From NCBI GenBank assembly GCA_004335635.1, contig QAXH01006604.1, positions 1-13,218 of the forward strand: a stretch of 13,218 bases of DNA, in the 5' to 3' direction. Position numbers and translations under genes: made by a program. Of the stretch, positions 10,501 to 13,218 are shown in pieces. Source of the stretch: Chloromonas sp. AAM2 (lineage: Eukaryota; Chlorophyta; Chlorophyceae; Chlamydomonadales; Chlamydomonadaceae). How positions within the stretch are numbered: the first letter of the stretch is position 1; each line of letters opens with the position of its first letter. Below the pieces are notes generated by a model. That model was not told the DNA's origin. It searched no databases and worked only from the letters and a program-made list of their open reading frames with translations.

Positions 10501-10702
10501 GAGGAATGCTGTGTCCCGATTTCAGCAGCGCGCGCGGCTGGCTAGTGGTGGGATCTGCAGCGAGCAATGCCTCGCGTGCCTTTCGGTCCTTCTCAATCGC
10601 AATCTGAAGCTCTGATAATTCTTGTGGGGTCAATTCTTTTCCAGCCAAGGCAGTCAGATCCATCACTTTGGCCTCACCGAGCTGAGTAGGGTTTGAAGCC
10701 AT
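4600..10702 (-). CDS. NADPH-dependent aldo-keto reductase, ten exons
   Basis: This soluble (alpha/beta)8-barrel enzyme reduces aldehydes or sugar carbonyls with NADPH; the substrate is not inferable. Exons in transcript order: 10702-10482, 10278-10179, 9665-9589, 8555-8492, 7990-7880, 7276-7184, 6583-6478, 6021-5930, 5603-5460, 4692-4600. They total 1101 nt, 366 residues plus stop, and every junction keeps frame. The catalytic tetrad is Asp97 and Tyr102 ([14 protein letters not shown]), Lys131 (FITSKLW) and His164 (LYLIHWP). Cofactor contacts are Ser200-Asn201 (GVSNF), Gln222, Tyr248 (AYSPLGSPD) and Lys304-Ser305/Arg310/Asn314 ([10 protein letters not shown]). The tail [12 protein letters not shown] resembles plant and green-algal members. 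The start is ATG 10702, with A at -3 and G at +4; an in-frame TGA lies at 10841-10843 and no ATG lies between. The N-terminus is about 55 residues longer than usual. Introns are 203-1033 nt; all end in AG and only intron 7 lacks GT, beginning GCAAGC. A TTATAA at 10851-10856 could be a TATA-like element. Confidence 0.93.
4694..5459 (-). other. Reductase intron 9, with C-rich tracts and open antisense frames
   Basis: The intron begins GTGGCC, a weak donor, and ends CTGCAG. Its donor-side third, in plus-strand terms, has a run of 14 C at 5325-5338 and several shorter C runs. A minus-strand frame without ATG stays open from 5569 down to 5075, and a plus-strand frame without ATG stays open over 5129-5320 with its codons in register with the minus one. 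I recognise neither product and regard both as incidental to composition. Confidence 0.6.
6476..6477 (-). other. GC splice donor of reductase intron 7
   Basis: On the minus strand the exon ends ...GACAGCGCAG and the intron begins GCAAGC. Only this donor puts exon 7 (phase 1) in frame with the acceptor GTGTGCAG before exon 8, giving Ser-Pro-Asp-Ser-Ala-Ala-Ile-Met. The nearest GT (in CCTGGGTGTCT) leaves the wrong phase. GC-AG introns are a known minor class of the major spliceosome and normally have a strong flanking consensus, as here (AG before GCAAG). Confidence 0.75.
6600..6860. repeat. GTGTGAG/GGCATGC minisatellite in reductase intron 6
   Basis: The plus strand is a nested repeat of GCGTGTGTGAG, CAGTGTGCGTGGCAT and GTGTGTGGCAT units. 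A block from about 6712 to 6778 is repeated in the same order from about 6779 to 6845, and a degenerate outlier lies at 6601-6640. Long alternating purine-pyrimidine tracts dominate. The array is inside the intron that lies between exons 6 and 7, so the long frames through it are not genes. Confidence 0.85.
7445..7540. repeat. CTTTTACAGTA-type short repeats in reductase intron 5
   Basis: The motif CTTTACAGT or CTTTTACAGT recurs at least three times with spacers of 15-45 bases. On the gene's own strand it reads ACTGTAAAG. It may be ordinary AT-richer intron sequence. Confidence 0.5.
7769..7822 (-). pseudogene. Relic of the 3' part of reductase exon 5
   Basis: On the minus strand this reads [17 protein letters not shown], against [17 protein letters not shown] in the working exon 111 bases away. 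About 41 of 51 bases match; three changes are silent and several others conservative. The 5' half with the catalytic histidine is absent. The base after AAG is missing relative to the working donor, so the nearest GT donor (AA before GTGAGG) would shift the frame into exon 6, and TGA follows directly. It sits in intron 5 and is best read as a decayed duplicated exon. Confidence 0.75.
8020..8070. repeat. ATCACAC-type short tandem repeat in reductase intron 4
   Basis: CACCATCACACATCACACATCACACGTCATCA is an imperfect array of short CATCACA units, covering about 35 bases, followed by CA-rich sequence. It lies between the working exon 5 and the 5' exon relic. Confidence 0.7.
8085..8116 (-). pseudogene. 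Relic of the 5' start of reductase exon 5
   Basis: On the minus strand this reads GCAG followed by GTGTCCTGCCTTGACC, against GCAG and GTGTCCTACCTGGACC at the working exon 5 acceptor 122 bases away. The match goes on for about ten more bases across a one-base insertion (GTTACCTGATC against GTACTTGATC), which breaks the frame. It lies in intron 4, on the opposite side of exon 5 from the other relic. The stretch is short, so it is less certain than the 3' relic. Confidence 0.5.
8123..8198 (+). repeat. Dispersed repeat family, copy 2
   Basis: Starting at ACATCAGG, this aligns with copy 3 (8725-8826) through CCACATGCACCGAGCGC and CTAGCARGCCAT and then diverges. It lies in reductase intron 4, next to the 5' exon relic. 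Confidence 0.7.
8270..8415. repeat. Pyrimidine-rich tract in reductase intron 4
   Basis: The plus strand is strongly C/T-rich with CCTCC, CCCTGAC and TTTCCCTCC motifs, ending CTTCTGCAG. On the gene's strand it is a purine-rich tract. Although it looks like a polypyrimidine tract and 3' splice site on the plus strand, I found no exon to follow it. Confidence 0.55.
8619..8716. repeat. AT microsatellite in reductase intron 3
   Basis: Two runs of alternating AT, each about 20 bases or longer, are separated by GTATATATTACTTACATATGGT; a TATTACTTWCATA motif follows each run. It directly precedes dispersed repeat copy 3. Confidence 0.9.
8725..8826 (+). repeat. Dispersed repeat family, copy 3 (longest)
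   Basis: This aligns with copy 1 (reverse, 3428-3535) over nearly its full length and with copy 2 (8123-8198) over its first 60 bases. It runs from ACATCAGG to GAGCAACAGACGGCAAG and lies in intron 3 of the reductase. No inverted ends or flanking target duplication could be made out by eye. Confidence 0.7.
8978..9023. repeat. Exact 23-bp tandem duplication in intron 3
   Basis: Two identical copies of a unit beginning AGCAGACACTG and ending TTTGACACTGTC lie head to tail (8978-9000, 9001-9023). A further TTTGTCGTTTGGCACCG follows. The identity suggests a recent slippage event. Confidence 0.9.
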
Positions 10703-12117
10703 GTTTCCGAATGAAGGAAAGTGTTCTCGCGGATTTCCTCTCAGGCGTCTCCGAAGGGCCGTCTGGTCGGTGAAGCTTTGTCGAAGTGTCAGAATCGCCC
10801 GCAAGGCGTGCGGTGACAGAAATGTCGGAATGTTCGTGGATCACGTTACGTTATAACCGCCTTGACTTTTTCAAATGGAAATGGGAATGAGAACGGGAAT
10901 GGGAATATCAACCTTGAGAGTATGATTGTTTGCAGACTATGAATGTTTGGATGCAGGAGTTTCACTGCTCTAATAATAACGACAACGTGAAAAATCGCTG
11001 TAGATGTCTACCACCGACAGATGACTTGCAGAACTGCAATCCCATTTCAAGAGGCATTAACGTCGCATTCGTCACATATTGCCACACTTGCCGGTGGAGT
11101 AGTGACCGGGTCTGGCGTCAGTATCTCAGCTTTTAGGATCTAGGGGGCATTGTCCTAGAACTGTCAACAAATGCGGTGTACGCTCTCAATGTGCATTCAA
11201 GCTTAATGCCTTCGCTGCTATGTGCTGAAATGTGCATGAGCAAAGCCGGACGGCCAGATCTTCAGCCTGGGAAATTGATGACAGTTTCTGTCCTTTCGCT
11301 TTGTAGTTAATCATGTTTGCAACCAGCCTGGCGAGGCGCGTTTACAAGGAGGGAGTGCACACCATGAAGCACGTCCAACGCAAACATGACTCGCCTGTTG
11401 ATTGTACGAGTGCAAGCAGGAGTATGTGGCACGGAGCAAGCAAAGCAATCTCAAAGCATAATGAAAAAAATCAGAGTACTGGAAGGCAAGGAGGCGACAA
11501 GACCATGCAGCACATCAAGGCGGCCGCTGTCAACACGTCAATCACATGTGAAGCCATGGCAATACAACAAGCACTCCAAGGTCTTGTTTATACAATGGCC
11601 CGGTCGTTGAACTGATTCAAGAGGCAACGCCCGCCTTGTTCCGTGCCTTGTTCACCAATAGGCCAAAGTTGCAAACATGCCTGTCCCCAATGGTATGCTT
11701 GTCACAAGTTGGCGTGTTTGTTGGGTGTGTCTTTCGGTATCGAATTGAGTGCGAGCACTTGCATCACAAGTCGTGCAGCTGCGCCTCTGTGTGCTCGTGA
11801 GATTCATGTATGGATCGCTTGAAGTGAAATGTACTGGTGTTTGTACTGTCTGGTTGTCAGTTTAGGCACTGTCTTGCCTGAAGAAACTTGTGACTGACGT
11901 TTTCCCTCGAAGCAAAACACTCCACAAAGCTGACTTAAACCACCAGCCTTTCATCATTCCCGTCAGGCTCTCGGACACGTCTGCTCGCGAACATGCCAAG
12001 GTGTCACAGCACGGTTCAAGGCTGCGAACGAATGTGGAAGGGGGGAGAAGGAACAATTAAAACAACAAAACTAAGGTGCATGCCAGGAAACGCTCCAGAG
12101 CAGGAGTCTCCGTACAA
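10703..12117. other. Upstream flank of the reductase and intergenic DNA
   Basis: The part next to 10702 should hold the reductase promoter and 5' untranslated region. TTATAA lies at 10851-10856, about 150 bases before the start codon, and GGGAATG-type units repeat near 10877-10908. Further right, frames at 11313-11615 and 11386-11610 overlap each other and match nothing I know. No second gene can be supported. Confidence 0.5.
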
Positions 12118-12189
12118 CGTCACAAGAAGGGAGGGATTCCAACCCGTCCAACCTACATGTGACGGGGATTGCGACACACCAGGATAGTA
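12118..12189 (+). repeat. 72-bp direct repeat, left copy
   Basis: This matches 12563-12634 at 66 of 72 positions with no gaps; both contain GGGATTCCAACCCGTCCA and GGGGATTGCGACACACCAGG. The two are 445 bases apart. Weaker similarity (CCGACACCTC against CCGACCCCTC) continues beyond the right end, so the duplicated unit may be larger. Confidence 0.9.
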
Positions 12190-12383
12190 CACCTCATACA
12201 ACCGACACCTCATGCCCCGCGCAGTGGTCACTGCAGGAATTCAGTGGGCCACAGCTTCAACCGTCTTGCAAGGACACAATTAGCATTGCACGTGATAGTC
12301 CGAGGTGGTCTGCATTGGCCACTGAGCCGCATCTCATAAAGAAGCAGATTCACCAAAAGAACAGCCAACACAGCATGAAAATC

Positions 12384-12546
12384 AGCACCAAATACTATCA
12401 TCACCAGTCACCATCAAAGTCAGAGCCAATGACCATCATCACCAGTCACCATCAAAGTTAGCACCAATGACTTTTCCACCAAGACAATCGAATTCAGCAC
12501 CAATGACTATCGACACCAATGACCATCAAAGTCAGCCCCAATGACG
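12384..12546. repeat. 38-bp tandem array, about 4.3 units
   Basis: Units start at 12384, 12422, 12460, 12496 and 12534, with lengths 38, 38, 36, 38 and a partial last one. Each opens with AGCACCAATGAC or a variant, and three of the four full ones end in CCATCAAAGT. Units 1 and 2 share the run ATCATCACCAGTCACCAT; unit 3 is the most divergent. The array lies between the two 72-bp direct repeats. Confidence 0.85.
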
Positions 12547-12562
12547 GGCGTGGTTTGTTTGG

Positions 12563-12634
12563 CGTCACAAGAGGAAAGGGATTCCAACCCGTCCACCCTA
12601 CATGTGAAGGGGATTGCGACACACCAGGACAGTA
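12563..12634 (+). repeat. 72-bp direct repeat, right copy
   Basis: This is the partner of 12118-12189. The interval bounded by the two copies carries the 38-bp array and no coding region that I can support. The copies are too short and too diverged to be called long terminal repeats. Confidence 0.9.
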
Positions 12635-12766
12635 ATGGTGGTGGCCGACCCCTCGAGCCAAGCGGCACAGATGACCGTTTCATCTGTTGCTAACCAGGTT
12701 GGTAGGATGGGATGGGCCATTTGTGGCAATGCTCGGGGCATAGTACCTTGAGACATTGAAGTCAGC

Positions 12767-12796
12767 ATGGACTCTGACCGCATGGACTCTGACGGT
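12767..12796. repeat. 15-bp tandem duplication
   Basis: GCATGGACTCTGACC is followed at once by GCATGGACTCTGACG. It is a short slippage repeat with no other features. Confidence 0.8.
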
Positions 12797-12997
12797 CTGG
12801 CTCTACTGGCTCATCAACTTTGTTGGGGTGAGTAACTCTCGTGCTGTCAGTAGTTGGAGGCTGTCATACAGCCCATACATCCAAATTACTGAGGACACCA
12901 TGTGCAATAGGCAGAAGAAACCATAAGTGCCGTGGTCTTTTTGTGTTGATAGATGTTTGTCTCGCGTGGTGCTTCTGGTCAAGAGCATTTTTAGTAG

Positions 12998-13067
12998 CGA
13001 TTTGGCTCGTTTCCTCGTGTGTGTAGGCAGGCATGCAGAGGCAGAGCCCTTGTACCAGTGTGCTGTG
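12998..13067 (+). pseudogene. Fragment of a TPR gene (copy of repeat 5)
   Basis: Bases 13024-13066 are identical to 2539-2581 in the TPR gene (43 of 43), and weaker similarity extends left to about 12998. The fragment reads L-A-R-F-L-V-C-V-G-R-H-A-E-A-E-P-L-Y-Q-C, against L-A-G-F-L-V-Y-L-G-R-H-A-E-A-E-P-L-Y-Q-C in repeat 5. No neighbouring TPR unit can be found on either side. It could be a small exon of another family member (TTTTTAG precedes it and GTGATC follows), but a pseudogene fragment or gene-conversion tract is simpler. Confidence 0.7.
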
Positions 13068-13120
13068 ATCAATTCTTTAGCCTTCCTTGACGTCTTGCCT
13101 GCTGGGTTACCGCCCGCACT

Positions 13121-13218
13121 TCCCTGACTCATGTAATCAACAACATCCCTGACTCATGTAATCAACAACATCCCTGACTCATGTAATCAACAACATCCCT
13201 GACTCATGTAATCAACAA
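13121..13218. repeat. 25-bp tandem array at the right edge
   Basis: Units begin at 13121, 13146, 13171 and 13196; the first three are complete and the last is cut by the window end. They are identical over the core TGACTCATGTAATCAACAA. Each contains TGACTCA, the seven-base palindrome bound by AP-1/GCN4-type bZIP proteins. There are no spacers, so this is a minisatellite rather than a CRISPR array. Confidence 0.95.

Noticed and set aside
1801..10702. TPR gene and reductase as a functional pair or system
   Set aside because: They are convergent, 1.8 kb apart and on opposite strands, with no shared signal; operon logic does not apply to such a genome.
10703..10804. A 34-residue Arg-rich extension upstream of the reductase ATG that looks like an organelle targeting peptide
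   Set aside because: The first codon at 10804 is TTG, not ATG; an in-frame TGA lies at 10841-10843 and no ATG occurs before 10702, which has a good start context.
12118..12634. Solo or paired LTR retrotransposon
   Set aside because: The repeats are only 72 bases and diverged, with no primer-binding site, polypurine tract or polymerase motif between them.
13121..13218. CRISPR-like direct repeats
   Set aside because: The 25-bp units are contiguous with no unique spacers, and the window is intron-bearing eukaryotic DNA.
1..13218. tRNA or other structured RNA genes
   Set aside because: I scanned by eye for the T-loop GGTTCRANNCC with an upstream partner and for hammerhead cores and found none that could fold convincingly; a covariance-model search would be decisive.

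Overview
The window looks like nuclear DNA of a eukaryote, most likely a green-lineage alga. One gene is split into ten exons by nine spliceosomal-type introns, gene density is low, and simple repeats are common. The encoded aldo-keto reductase ends in a Gly-Pro-Tyr-Lys-Thr-Leu tail that I associate with plant and algal family members. The lineage is an inference; no rRNA, tRNA or organelle gene is present to fix it.

Layout. (1) 1-1776: no convincing gene; one arm (579-631) of an imperfect inverted repeat. (2) 1801-2792, plus strand: a gene for a kinesin-light-chain-like tetratricopeptide (TPR) protein with six full 42-residue repeats and a truncated seventh, probably with a 53-nt intron near its start. 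(3) 2793-4599: noncoding, with a 15-bp minisatellite, short duplications and one copy of a dispersed repeat. (4) 4600-10702, minus strand: a complete aldo-keto reductase gene. I reconstructed it exon by exon; all ten exons join in phase to give 366 residues with the full catalytic tetrad. Eight introns are GT-AG and intron 7 appears to be GC-AG. The introns hold minisatellites, an AT microsatellite, two copies of the dispersed repeat, and two relics of exon 5 flanking the working exon. (5) 10703-13218: no complete gene; a 72-bp direct repeat pair around a 38-bp tandem array, a short degenerate copy of TPR repeat 5, and a 25-bp tandem array running off the right edge.

The reductase should be a soluble NADPH-dependent enzyme reducing carbonyls (aldehydes, sugars). 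The TPR protein should be a protein-binding scaffold of unknown partner. Nothing links the two functionally, and I see no multi-gene system. The most unusual signals are the exon-5 relics, the GC-AG intron, the broken TPR gene end and its distant fragment, and the repeat family shared between introns and intergenic DNA.
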